IMG/VR virus record: IMGVR_UViG_3300019132_000061
Location: 1 to 39,168 of that record
Strand: one strand, 5' to 3'
Origin: a virus
DNA length: 39,168 bases
Shown: positions 15,875 through 23,486 of the stretch, piece after piece
Layout of the letters: each line of letters starts with the position of its first letter
Numbering within the stretch: the stretch's first letter is position 1
Program-made: the position numbers and the translations under genes
The notes under the pieces: generated by a model
Seen by the model: only the letters and a program-made list of their open reading frames with translations
Told to the model about the DNA's origin: nothing
Database searches by the model: none

Positions 15875-17104
15875 TTACGGTGCAGGGATGCCCAGCTTCA
15901 CAAACGGCGATACTTCGTAACCATTCTTGAGTGTCAGCGGACCATTAAGCCAAGGCTTGCCGTCTACGTTCCAGAACGCCTTGATGATCGTTTTGTTCTG
16001 CTTGAACAACGGATGTTCGGAAGCCTGGATGAAGATCCCCGCGCCATCTTTTATTACGTAGTAACCAAAGTCCGTCAGTACCAGATCGCCGTCCTCGCCC
16101 AGGATTGGGGAGTTTTCAGAGAATCGGATCGGATAGCCCAGCAAGGTGCCTGTCATTTTATCCGCAATATTCGGCTGGAAGATCAGATTTCCGGCATCGT
16201 CCTTCATCGTCAGCAATTGCGGCAGGATCGATTGCGAACCAGCCCATACCAGATTTCCGCCGAGCTTCGCTTTCGCCAACATGCCGACAATATCGGCATA
16301 GGTGATAGTGCCGGCTGTCTTCCTTGCCACCGTCACGGTTGCCGGGGAGCTAATCGCGCCAAGCGGCTTCGCCGTACCGTTGCCGTACAAGAACGCATCA
16401 TCCTCGGCTGCAGCAATGGCCCCGCGGAACAATCGGGTGACAATTGTATTGATGGCCGACGAGTTCCGGAGCAATTTGTCCGTAACGACGATATGGCCGG
16501 CTACTTCATGAGGTGTCAAGTTCAGGTCTTTAAACTTGGCATTGGTTTCCGGCTTTTCATCGCCCTCACCGATCCAGTTGACTTCAACGCCGCCGTACAT
16601 GTTGCTTCCCGCCCCTTGATCAAGCGCCGGGAACGTCATGCTTGCATCCGGCGTATCCTCGCCGGCAGGAATCACCAGTGCACGCGGGCGCACGATTGCC
16701 GATTCTGGTGTTACTTCGAAGAGCTGCGCCGAAAATTGCGTAGGAACAAAAATACCGCCGCTGGTGTTATTCTTCATCGCCAGCTCGCGGTATTCTTTAA
16801 GGCGTTCATCATGCGGATTTTCTCGATAGGTTTTCACCATCTCTCCAAAGCTGCGGAATTCAGATTCATGCTGTGGATCGTCCGGTGTGCGCTTGGTGCC
16901 GCCGCCAGACATCGCAAGGGCTTGCGAACGCTCTTCCAATTTGATTTCACTTTCTAAATCCCTTGCCTCAGCTTCCAACCCCGTGAATTTCGTCTCTTCT
17001 TCATCCGTGAAGCCGCGTTTCTCGCCTTGGGCAGCCTCGATCATCGAGCGCATTTCATCTTTCTTTGCTGCAAGTTTCTTTCTCAGTTCGATCAGGTTTT
17101 TCAC
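15875..17104 (-). CDS. major capsid protein (HK97 fold)
   Basis: A 409-residue HK97-type capsid protein. Residues 1-90 are a charged coiled-coil delta/scaffolding domain (LIELRKKLAAKKDEMRSMIE, then LEAEARDLESEIKLEERSQ), which the adjacent protease should remove. The mature part has GGIFVPTQFSAQLFE, the E-loop region, VVTDKLLRNSSAINTIV and the ending WNVDGKPWLNGPLTLKNG. GTG at 17104 is preceded by AGGAG nine bases away; the open frame runs nine bases further. It directly follows the protease gene. Confidence 0.95.
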   Translation of the reverse strand: MKNLIELRKKLAAKKDEMRSMIEAAQGEKRGFTDEEETKFTGLEAEARDLESEIKLEERSQALAMSGGGTKRTPDDPQHESEFRSFGEMVKTYRENPHDERLKEYRELAMKNNTSGGIFVPTQFSAQLFEVTPESAIVRPRALVIPAGEDTPDASMTFPALDQGAGSNMYGGVEVNWIGEGDEKPETNAKFKDLNLTPHEVAGHIVVTDKLLRNSSAINTIVTRLFRGAIAAAEDDAFLYGNGTAKPLGAISSPATVTVARKTAGTITYADIVGMLAKAKLGGNLVWAGSQSILPQLLTMKDDAGNLIFQPNIADKMTGTLLGYPIRFSENSPILGEDGDLVLTDFGYYVIKDGAGIFIQASEHPLFKQNKTIIKAFWNVDGKPWLNGPLTLKNGYEVSPFVKLGIPAP

Positions 17105-17116
17105 AATGACCAACTC

Positions 17117-17734
17117 CTATAAGTTCAATTTTTTTAATCGCATTTCCAAATCCAGCAATGCAGCATCGCGCTGTTCTTCGTCATTTGCTGTATGGGTGTT
17201 CGGTTGAGGCCGGGAATTGAAAATATCCTCTGCCGAGCGAATACCGACCGACGACTGAGGGTAAGCCGGGGTAGTAACCGGACTTACTTCGAACAACTCC
17301 GCTTCAATAATGGAACGGATCGGCATATCCGAATTCGTTTCGTCCCATTCCTCCACGACCGAGCGAAAAATAAAAGACGACCCTCGGACGTCTCCGCGCT
17401 CGATCGTCTCAATGTGTTTTTCCGCCCAGCTTGGCGGCGTAATCTCGTACCTGAGCCCAATGTCATCCTCAATGAGCGCAAGCGTGTTCGGTGTTCTTCC
17501 CAGGACTTCCCGTGAATCATGCTGCCAAGAGGCGTAAACATCGGGGTTAATCAAGCTGGCCGTGAATGCTCCGCGCTTGAATCGCTCCTGGAACATACCA
17601 AAAATCGGGTGTGATAACTGATCCCAGCGGACCGCATACCCTACAATTTTTGTCGGTTCGCCGTCAACCTTCCGGACTTCCGGCCGACTCTCCGGCAGCA
17701 CCCATTCCCTCTGCTCCTTCTTGTTCTCCTTCAT
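17117..17734 (-). CDS. HK97 prohead protease (peptidase U35/S78)
   Basis: A 205-residue prohead protease. The sequence IVGYAVRWDQLSHPIFGMF, the catalytic His72 in WQHD and the catalytic Ser119/120 in RGSSFIF, and the AELFEVSPVTTPAYPQSSV segment match HK97 family protease. It cuts the capsid delta domain during head maturation. ATG at 17734 follows GGAGGTGAT at a good distance. Its first 71 bases overlap the portal gene in another frame. Confidence 0.93.
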   Translation of the reverse strand: MKENKKEQREWVLPESRPEVRKVDGEPTKIVGYAVRWDQLSHPIFGMFQERFKRGAFTASLINPDVYASWQHDSREVLGRTPNTLALIEDDIGLRYEITPPSWAEKHIETIERGDVRGSSFIFRSVVEEWDETNSDMPIRSIIEAELFEVSPVTTPAYPQSSVGIRSAEDIFNSRPQPNTHTANDEEQRDAALLDLEMRLKKLNL

Positions 17735-18998
17735 CGTTATCACCTCCCTTCAATGCTTCTTTTGGCGCAAGCTTGCCCTTGTAATACTCGTCCAAGAGAT
17801 CCAGAGGAATCATATTCAACGGCGCAAAGTATCGGTCTCCGCCCGGAATAGGGTTTTCGTTCTCCTTCTCCCGGATGTCGTTTTGCGAGTACACGCCGAT
17901 GTTGAACATTTCTTTATAGAAGGCAGCTCGGGCCGCGGAATCGCCCCGAAGGTAGCCTTCGATAAGAAACTCAGCAAATAGACGTTGCTGCTCTGTTTCG
18001 CTGAACAGCTTCCAGTTGATTGTTTGCTCCCACCGGATCAACCAAGGGCGGACCGAATGAACGATGAAATCCGTGCTTTGATGCTCAATGTTTGAGAATG
18101 TGGCCCGCTCCAAATCCGCCATCATATGCGGAGGAACGCGGAAGATCCGGGCAATTTCTAGAATCTGAAATTTCCTCGTCTCCAAAAACTGAGCATCATT
18201 CGGCGGTATGGTATTCTTCGAGAATGTCATGCCTTCCTCAAGCAGCATAAGCCGGTGCGCCTTTCCTAATCCTTCGTACTTCTCACGCAGGGATTGTTTT
18301 AAACGTTCAAACGCTTCGTCCGTTAAGGTGCCGGGATGGGTCGCGACAGCGCCCACATTTGTACCATTTTCGAAGAAGTCGGCTCCGAATTGTTCCGTAG
18401 CTAGCGCAAGTTCAATAGACCGCTTTGCCCACTGAATAACGGATATCCCCTTTTTTCCGTCAAACCCGAGGCCTGGAATATGAAACATAGCGTAAAAAGG
18501 GACATTATGCTGCTTTCCATCTGAAGTCGTCACCCTAAAGAATGGGTCACCCGCTTCCGTTTCCATATGTTCTACCCGGTGCGGCGGTATCGGCCATAAG
18601 GCCTTGATATCTCCCTTGCCGTCATACTCGATTTCGGCGTAACAGTTCCCCCATAATAAAATATGGGTCATCATGGTTTCTCGAAAAGTGAAAGCTGTCA
18701 TCCTTGGATTTGGTCTCCGTTGCAACAGGTCGCCTACAGGGTGACTCACTCGCTCTCTTCCTCGTGGTTTAAGGCGCTTATACACGGGTAGAGGTAACGA
18801 CGCCACAGTTTCGGCCAAAATACGAACGCATGTCAGGACGGCTGTAGACCGCATAGCCGACCGTTCAGTGACAACAATGCTGTTCCCGTAGGGAATTCCT
18901 AGCGCATTGTAAAGCCAGCGCTTCGGATTGCTCAGATCGCTCGATTCACTTCGTTTCTCTAACCAACGTGAGATAATAGGAATCCTCAGTGTTTTCAC
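17664..18998 (-). CDS. portal protein (HK97 family)
   Basis: A 444-residue portal protein. The core (AVLTCVRILAETVASLPLPV, HILLWGNCYAEIEYDGKGDI, IPGLGFDGKKGISVIQWAKR and ILEIARIFRVPPHMMADLE) matches the HK97 type. It forms the dodecameric ring at the vertex where DNA enters. The Gly/Glu-rich last 30 residues are disordered-looking and overlap the protease start, so this sequence is constrained by two frames. Confidence 0.94.
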   Translation of the reverse strand: MKTLRIPIISRWLEKRSESSDLSNPKRWLYNALGIPYGNSIVVTERSAMRSTAVLTCVRILAETVASLPLPVYKRLKPRGRERVSHPVGDLLQRRPNPRMTAFTFRETMMTHILLWGNCYAEIEYDGKGDIKALWPIPPHRVEHMETEAGDPFFRVTTSDGKQHNVPFYAMFHIPGLGFDGKKGISVIQWAKRSIELALATEQFGADFFENGTNVGAVATHPGTLTDEAFERLKQSLREKYEGLGKAHRLMLLEEGMTFSKNTIPPNDAQFLETRKFQILEIARIFRVPPHMMADLERATFSNIEHQSTDFIVHSVRPWLIRWEQTINWKLFSETEQQRLFAEFLIEGYLRGDSAARAAFYKEMFNIGVYSQNDIREKENENPIPGGDRYFAPLNMIPLDLLDEYYKGKLAPKEALKGGDNDEGEQEGAEGMGAAGESAGSPEG

Positions 18999-19010
18999 CC
19001 CCTTCCAGCG

Positions 19011-20768
19011 TTAAATCGTCCGGACCCCTCGTTCTTCGTACACGGACCGCTTCGTTCTGTTCGCCATGCAAAGTTTGTGCGCATTGATGACAGCGTCAAT
19101 CGGGTCGATCCGCTTGGTCTTGGCTTTCGGATCCTTATCGATCTTGATTTCGCCGAAGCTGTTGCTTACCGTCTTGGCGTTGACCATGGACCATGTCAGC
19201 AGCTTATTGTTTCGGTCATAACTCACGTTGCCCGCTTCCACTTCCAGCCGGAAATCGACGGTGGCATCGTTCAAACTGCGCGCGCTCTGGACGATCTCGA
19301 CACAATCCACACCGAACTCTTCCAGGTCAGACAAAAAGGCATCCGCATTATGTGGGTCATAAGCGATGCCTTTGAGTTTCAATTCGTATTTTTTAATTAG
19401 GTCTTTGTAGTACCGGATGATGTATTTATAGTCCGTCTTCACGCCGCCCAAGGTTTCGGTCACCGTGATCAAGTCGTCCATGATCCACATATCATACGGA
19501 GCATCATCCGACTGCACATGCTCGTCAACCCGAGCCGCCGGCATGAAGCTGTGGGAATGCACGTAGTATTGCCGGTGCGGACCATCGTCCAAAGGGAACT
19601 CCAAGCATCCAGATGTCAGGTCGCCGCCGGACGAAAGGTCGAGCCCGAGATAGCATTCTCGGCCCCGCATCGCTTCAAGCGTGGTGTCGGATTCGCATTG
19701 CTTCCAGTGCTCCATGTTCATGTACTGGTTATCTGCGAATTGCACCCAAATGTTGAGGCCCTTTGTCATGAAATCTCGGAGATCCGCGCCGCGTTTCTTC
19801 TTCGCTTTGATGGCATCGGCGCGCAGGCTGGCTAACGTTTCCTCGGTCCAGAGTGGGTTCGCCTTCGGCCAGTTGCCTTCATCCCAGATGTCATCGCCTT
19901 TATCCAGCTCACATATGAAAACGAAATGAGTTTCGTCCACATGGAGCCCGGCCAGGATCATCTTACCGTACTCATATTCCTCGTAGCACGGCAGATTCAA
20001 GTCAAAGCCGGCGGTTGTTATGATTGAGGTCAAACATTGTTTAAGCTTGCGTTGTCCGCCCGTTAGCAGCTTGTACATTTGGTTCGTCTTATGCTTGTGA
20101 TATTCATCGACGGACGCAAAATAAGGCCGGAAACCGTCAATCGTCTCGGTATCTCGACCTATCGCCTTGATTTCCCCGCGGGTGATGTTGCAGAGAATCG
20201 TACTCTTATATTCCTTGGAAGTGAATAGCCCTTCCTCGTACTTACTGCCGCCGAGTTCCGGATCCGCATTGATGAATTTAAGACATTCCTTCAAAACAAT
20301 GCGTGCCTGGTCCTCTTTCGTCGCTGCGCAGTAGATTTGCGGGTAATTATAGCCGTCAAAATTGCCATAAAACAGTGCCGGAACCGCATTCCCGAGTGAT
20401 TTCCCGTTTTGCCGGGCCACTTGGACGTAGGATGTGCGGAATCTTCGGTACCCGTCCATGTTCAGCCAGCCGTTCCAGCATCCGAAAATGAAGTCCTGGA
20501 AGCCCCAAAGCCTGAGCGGTTCGGGCTCTTCCCCCTCGGCAAGCGTCAAGCTTTCGGCGAAATCGATGATTTCATGAGCCTTTTCCGGGTCGAAAACGAA
20601 TGGAAATTCGTCCGTTCCTTGCCGCTCAAGGTCTTTTAAGTGTCGTTCGCATGCCTGCCGCTGCGTCTGGCCGGCAATAATCCTGCCTGAAACCACCTCT
20701 TGAGCGTAGGCGGTGACCCGATCTAGCTCCGTAACCGTGTTATAAGGGTAAATCTGAGCGCTAACCAC
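19011..20768 (-). CDS. terL: terminase large subunit
   Basis: A 585-residue terminase large subunit. The ATPase domain has the Walker A-like VARQNGKS, the Walker B FASVDEYH and the coupling motif IITTAG; the nuclease domain has GLDLSSGGDLTSG (first Asp) and DPIDAVINAHKL (last Asp). It packages DNA into the prohead and cuts it. I chose GTG at 20768 (GGGG nine bases upstream), just past the small subunit stop; TTG at 20792 is possible but lacks a site. Confidence 0.94.
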   Translation of the reverse strand: MVSAQIYPYNTVTELDRVTAYAQEVVSGRIIAGQTQRQACERHLKDLERQGTDEFPFVFDPEKAHEIIDFAESLTLAEGEEPEPLRLWGFQDFIFGCWNGWLNMDGYRRFRTSYVQVARQNGKSLGNAVPALFYGNFDGYNYPQIYCAATKEDQARIVLKECLKFINADPELGGSKYEEGLFTSKEYKSTILCNITRGEIKAIGRDTETIDGFRPYFASVDEYHKHKTNQMYKLLTGGQRKLKQCLTSIITTAGFDLNLPCYEEYEYGKMILAGLHVDETHFVFICELDKGDDIWDEGNWPKANPLWTEETLASLRADAIKAKKKRGADLRDFMTKGLNIWVQFADNQYMNMEHWKQCESDTTLEAMRGRECYLGLDLSSGGDLTSGCLEFPLDDGPHRQYYVHSHSFMPAARVDEHVQSDDAPYDMWIMDDLITVTETLGGVKTDYKYIIRYYKDLIKKYELKLKGIAYDPHNADAFLSDLEEFGVDCVEIVQSARSLNDATVDFRLEVEAGNVSYDRNNKLLTWSMVNAKTVSNSFGEIKIDKDPKAKTKRIDPIDAVINAHKLCMANRTKRSVYEERGVRTI

Positions 20769-21360
20769 TGCGATTTGCCCCGAATCGTCCAAATTTGCTT
20801 GGCAGCTTGTCTTCTTTCTTCGGTTTCGGTACGTTCTTGATCTTGGCGAGTGGATTCAGGAAAAGACGGTCCTGCATTTTAAGCAGCATATCCATTTTCT
20901 TGTTGATCGCCGTCTCGATCTTCAAGATTCCCTCGATGGACGCGAGCTGTGATAAATACATCTGAGCCCTAGCTTCAAATTCGTTCGCTTCCTCGAATTT
21001 CTCAAAATATTCGAGCAAAACGTCCTCATTTATCGCTATTTTTTCAATCCTTTGATATTGTTTCAGCAGCCTTTCATACTCCGAATACGTCTTGCAATAC
21101 ATCGCCAGCAGCCCGACATCCGAAGACGTTAAAAGCTCAACGCCCTGCTGAGCTGCTGCCTTGTATTCCTTTAAGCAATCCTTCCACTGCTTATAGGCGA
21201 TGGTGTCGCTCTTCACGTATTCCGGGGGTTTGAGCTTGTCGAGCTCCGTTTTTCCAAGCTTGATTTCGCTCTCTTGGCGCTGCCGAATTTCCTCTTTTGT
21301 TAATCGGTTCGGATTCCCCTCTGCGAGGTGAAGGCCTATCGGCTTTCCGTTCCGTCCCAT
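20761..21360 (-). CDS. terS: terminase small subunit (P27-like)
   Basis: A 199-residue protein. MGRNGKPIGLHLAEGNPNRL with the KEEI...E helix and the TSDVGLLAMYCKTYSEYERL segment are characteristic of P27-family small terminase subunits, which bind the packaging signal. The start follows GGGAGGTGA; the GTG nine bases upstream lies in that site. The gene ends KFGRFGANRSG, overlapping terL. Confidence 0.88.
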   Translation of the reverse strand: MGRNGKPIGLHLAEGNPNRLTKEEIRQRQESEIKLGKTELDKLKPPEYVKSDTIAYKQWKDCLKEYKAAAQQGVELLTSSDVGLLAMYCKTYSEYERLLKQYQRIEKIAINEDVLLEYFEKFEEANEFEARAQMYLSQLASIEGILKIETAINKKMDMLLKMQDRLFLNPLAKIKNVPKPKKEDKLPSKFGRFGANRSG

Positions 21361-21417
21361 CGGGTTCACCTCCCAAAATCTCAGAAAATTTCAAAAAACG
21401 AATTTTTGCGCGAATAA

Positions 21418-21480
21418 GGGGGCGCGCGGTCAACTAGGCAAAAGCCCCCAGAGATTTGCCCCCCCTCCCCCCTCCGCACC
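21418..21480. other. candidate cos region
   Basis: Between the HNH and terS genes lies a stretch with GGGGGC (21418-21423) and GCCCCC (21444-21449) as inverted arms around 20 bases, followed by a C-rich tract (21459-21473). HNH nucleases next to terminase are required for cutting in 3'-cos phages, and cos usually lies beside terS. Location is inference; no overhang can be read from a prophage. Confidence 0.4.
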
Positions 21481-21609
21481 CTCAGACGTGCATTCGGGAG
21501 GGTCAAGTGATGGACGCCTCTATACCCCCTTAGAATCGCTCTCATGAGGCGCTCGTTTTGCCTGGCTTCACATATATGACCCGATTTCAATGTACCACCT
21601 TCATGCAGC

Positions 21610-21960
21610 TTAATGTCCATTACCGAACCCTCCATCCTCTTTGGCCGTCTTGCGGCTGTGGCAGCTGTGGCAGCGTGCCCGCCAGTTACTTTTATCCCAG
21701 AACAGAACCGGATCGCCGCGGTGCGGAATCTCGTGATCAACGTCTGTAGCGGGTGTCAGCTCCCCCGCTGCGTAACAGTCGATACAAAGCGGGTTCTCTT
21801 TAAGGAACTTTTTCCGCTCCCGCCTCCAAATGTGATCATATCCCCGCTCCGCTGATGTGCCCCGCTTCCGATCATACATCTGTTTGGGATGGTCTTCACA
21901 GTAACCGGTTGTGGTTAGTTTCTTACAGCCTGTGTGCCGGCAAAACTTCTTTAATGCCAT
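21610..21960 (-). CDS. HNH endonuclease (packaging-associated)
   Basis: A 116-residue HNH nuclease. The N-terminus has Cys/His residues (FCRHTGCKKLTTTGYCEDH), the core is NPLCIDCYAAGELTPATDVD-HEIPHRGDP, and the ending WRARCHSCHSRKTAKE supplies the second half of the beta-beta-alpha-metal fold. Such genes sit just upstream of terminase in many Firmicutes phages, and help specific DNA cutting at packaging. Confidence 0.92.
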   Translation of the reverse strand: MALKKFCRHTGCKKLTTTGYCEDHPKQMYDRKRGTSAERGYDHIWRRERKKFLKENPLCIDCYAAGELTPATDVDHEIPHRGDPVLFWDKSNWRARCHSCHSRKTAKEDGGFGNGH

Positions 21961-22052
21961 CGCTTATAGTTTCCTTTAGCTTCCCTGCGGGCTTGTCGGT
22001 TTAGAGCATCCCAGCCCCTTGTCACCCTAATAAGCCACTGTAAGATTTTCAT
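21951..22052 (-). CDS. small basic ORF, first gene of the late operon
   Basis: A 33-residue basic peptide (MKILQWLIRVTRGWDALNRQ and ARREAKGNYKRWH), with AAAAAAGGATGAG upstream of the ATG at 22052; a second ATG at 22061 would add three residues. The stop overlaps the HNH start by ten bases, so translation is probably coupled. No known family. I rate it as likely coding due to the site and overlap. Confidence 0.5.
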   Translation of the reverse strand: MKILQWLIRVTRGWDALNRQARREAKGNYKRWH

Positions 22053-22076
22053 ACTACTCATCCTTTTTTAGAAAAT

Positions 22077-22102
22077 AAAAAAAGCCGCCAAAAAGGCGAC
22101 TT
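22077..22102 (-). terminator. terminator at the head of the late operon
   Basis: On the minus strand, AAGTCGCC-TTTTT-GGCGGCTT is followed by seven T. It stops minus-strand transcription entering the late genes, about 16 bases before the first late ORF. Confidence 0.8.
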
Positions 22103-22127
22103 GGACGGTGCAATTTTCCATTATTTA

Positions 22128-22157
22128 TTGACGCACGTAAACAAATAATGGTATAAT
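22128..22157 (+). promoter_or_regulatory. strong sigma-A-type promoter
   Basis: TTGACG (22128-22133) and TATAAT (22152-22157) with an 18-base spacer. It reads plus strand into the small-peptide ORFs, 26 bases before the first ATG. Confidence 0.8.
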
Positions 22158-22182
22158 AAATACATAAGGAGGTGAGAAAAAG

Positions 22183-22299
22183 ATGAAACCAAGAAGAGTA
22201 AGGCGCAAAGAGGAAAGAGAGCTAGACATCAAGTTAGCGATTGCAGTCGTTACCTTGATAAACTCAATCCTCACCTTCATCCTCCTGCTGGTCAAGTAG
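22183..22299 (+). CDS. small single-span membrane peptide (38 aa)
   Basis: A 38-residue peptide with a strongly charged N-terminus (MKPRRVRRKEERELD) and one membrane span (IKLAIAVVTLINSILTFILL) ending LVK. AAGGAGGTG lies ten bases before the ATG, and a consensus promoter lies just upstream, so expression is likely. The architecture resembles small type I toxins and the holin-like peptides of Bacillales, but I cannot assign a family. Confidence 0.6.
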   Translation: MKPRRVRRKEERELDIKLAIAVVTLINSILTFILLLVK

Positions 22300-22315
22300 G
22301 AAACCCCGAAACCTC

Positions 22316-22331
22316 GGCCCCGAAAGGGGCC
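22316..22331 (+). repeat. GAAA-tetraloop hairpin in the peptide operon
   Basis: GGCCCC-GAAA-GGGGCC is a very stable 6-bp hairpin in the RNA between the first and second peptide ORFs. No T-run follows, so it is more likely an RNA stability or translation element than a terminator. Confidence 0.6.
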
Positions 22332-22343
22332 AGGGAGTAGGTC

Positions 22344-22409
22344 ATGAAATATAAAGGTGCGCCTTACCTTCGATTATACCATAAAGGAGTGATAAGCTGT
22401 GACACGTAA
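22344..22409 (+). CDS. possible 21-aa leader peptide
   Basis: ATG at 22344 has GGGAG seven bases upstream and encodes MKYKGAPYLRLYHKGVISCDT. It overlaps the start of the next peptide ORF by 11 bases, so it could couple translation. It may be only an accidental frame. Confidence 0.3.
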   Translation: MKYKGAPYLRLYHKGVISCDT

Positions 22410-22491
22410 AGAAAAAGCCACTACGGTTATAACTTATGCTGCCTTGGTGATAAGCATAGTAAATAGCATTATCTTGGTGGTGAAGTGGTAA
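22399..22491 (+). CDS. small single-span membrane peptide (30 aa)
   Basis: A 30-residue peptide starting with GTG after AAAGGAGTGATAAGCT. It has the same layout as the first peptide: basic start (TRKEKATT), one span (VITYAALVISIVNSIILVV) and the end KW. Its TAA overlaps the ATG of the HTH gene (TAATG), so it is cotranscribed and probably cotranslated with it. Confidence 0.55.
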   Translation: MTRKEKATTVITYAALVISIVNSIILVVKW

Positions 22492-22715
22492 TGTATTCGT
22501 TCAAAAGCAAAGAAGAGTTAGCTGCTTGGATCTCTAATGAGCTTGTCAGCACCGCTGAAGCTATAGAGATCCTGGAGTGTACACGCCAGAATCTGCACTC
22601 GTTCGTGAAGCGCGGTAAGCTTACACCAGTTAAAGAGACAAACCGCGAGCGTTTATTCTGGCGCTCTGACGTTCTCGCTCGTAAGGAAGAAGCTGCTATT
22701 TACAACCGTAAGTAA
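22491..22715 (+). CDS. HTH DNA-binding protein (excisionase/MerR-like)
   Basis: A 74-residue DNA-binding protein. VSTAEAIEILECTRQNLHSF and VKRGKLTPVKET form the HTH_17 winged motif, as in excisionases and phage activators. It is third in a plus-strand operon with two membrane peptides, opposite to the flanking late and early genes, and ends at a strong terminator. Roles could include control of the peptides. Confidence 0.75.
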   Translation: MYSFKSKEELAAWISNELVSTAEAIEILECTRQNLHSFVKRGKLTPVKETNRERLFWRSDVLARKEEAAIYNRK

Positions 22716-22739
22716 CCCGTCAACTGACGGGTCTTTTTT
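22715..22739 (+). terminator. terminator of the small-peptide/HTH operon
   Basis: ACCCGTCA (22715-22722) pairs with TGACGGGT (22725-22732), followed by CTTTTTT. It lies at the HTH stop and separates it from the convergent minus gene at 22738. Confidence 0.88.
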
Positions 22740-23061
22740 ATTTCGCTTGATACTCTTCAATTAATCTTCTGAAATTCTCTTCATCAAGTAGTTCTATGAA
22801 TTTTTCTAACGGTTGCCATGGCATATCGGGATCCTCACGGTAAGTGTTAATCATCTGAATCAACTTTCTCTCTGCTCTCACCTTATCTTCGATGGTCTTA
22901 GCTTCCTTGAATATTTTATAGCGTCCAAATACATTATTGCCACCAGGCATACGCATTATTTTGCCAGTAGATACGATATAGTAATCATCTTCCAAGCTTT
23001 CAACGACATGAACGCCTTTTTTTCTCATTGCATTGTACAAACTTTTCCTGTCTTCAACCAT
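22738..23061 (-). CDS. hypothetical early phage protein
   Basis: A 107-residue charged protein with AAAGGAGGAGAG before its ATG. The N-terminal half has a strand-like VHVVESLEDDYYIVSTGKI; the second half is helical (DKVRAERKLIQMINTYRED, PLEKFIELLDEENFRRLIEE). No known family. It is convergent with the HTH operon. Confidence 0.7.
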   Translation of the reverse strand: MVEDRKSLYNAMRKKGVHVVESLEDDYYIVSTGKIMRMPGGNNVFGRYKIFKEAKTIEDKVRAERKLIQMINTYREDPDMPWQPLEKFIELLDEENFRRLIEEYQAK

Positions 23062-23141
23062 GCTCTCTCCTCCTTTAGTGTTTAGTACATTTTACCATAG
23101 AGGATATGATAGAGCCGCGCTTTCTTTTTCACTGTTATTCA

Positions 23142-23273
23142 TCAATGACGGTCCTCTTTTTTTTGACATACCAACCGCATGCACGTTTGTTTCGTACCGG
23201 TCCATGTGCCCCATACACAACATTTGCACTTCTTCGGCTGCCGGAACACTGATTCGTCTTGCTTAGGCTCCAT
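23142..23273 (-). CDS. small Cys-rich zinc-finger-like phage protein
   Basis: A 43-residue protein with GAAGGAG seven bases before the ATG at 23273. Cysteines in KKCKCCVWGTWTGTKQTCMR and LVCQK suggest zinc binding (C-x-C-C ... C ... C). Similar small 'C-V-W-G-x-W-x-G-T-K' proteins occur in the early region of Paenibacillus and Bacillus phages; function unknown. Confidence 0.65.
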   Translation of the reverse strand: MEPKQDESVFRQPKKCKCCVWGTWTGTKQTCMRLVCQKKEDRH

Positions 23274-23289
23274 ATCGAAGCTCCTTCGT

Positions 23290-23330
23290 TCATTTTATGG
23301 CCTTGACAGGATTCGAACCTGTCGTATACC
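23290..23330 (-). other. tRNA-like T-arm and acceptor 3' end fragment
   Basis: On the minus strand ACAGG-TTCGAAT-CCTGT is a perfect T stem-loop followed by CAAGGCCA, like the last 25 bases of a tRNA. No matching 5' acceptor (GGCCTTG) or clear anticodon arm lies upstream within a normal distance, so it is a fragment or a tRNA mimic. Confidence 0.5.
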
Positions 23331-23448
23331 ATGAAAGCCGTAATCAAATTGCAGTGATCTTAACTGCATTCCCCGCTTGCTACATCACCGGCGATAGACG
23401 CCTAGGCATAAGCCCACAATGTAACCGAGTCCTGCGACGATAAGGGGC

Positions 23449-23486
23449 AGCAGGGACACCCGAGCAGTCAGCTCTATGTCCCTACT
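23449..23486 (-). repeat. long nested hairpin
   Basis: AGCAGGGACA (23449-23458) and TGTCCCTACT (23477-23486), with an inner GAGC/GCTC stem. In minus-strand RNA all outer pairs are satisfied (one G-U), but not in plus-strand RNA, so it is probably formed in a minus transcript. A weak 40-codon frame (23385-23507) with a hydrophobic C-terminus also crosses it. The stretch 23274-23663 otherwise holds no gene I can support. Confidence 0.5.

Noticed and set aside
21381-21740. 119-codon minus-strand frame between HNH and terS
   Set aside because: Overlaps the HNH gene in another frame, no ribosome binding site at its starts, and low-complexity Gly/Arg composition caused by the G-rich DNA.
23135-23347. 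70-codon minus-strand open frame over the T-arm fragment
   Set aside because: It overlaps the better-supported Cys-rich gene (23142-23273) in another frame and runs through the tRNA-like fragment.
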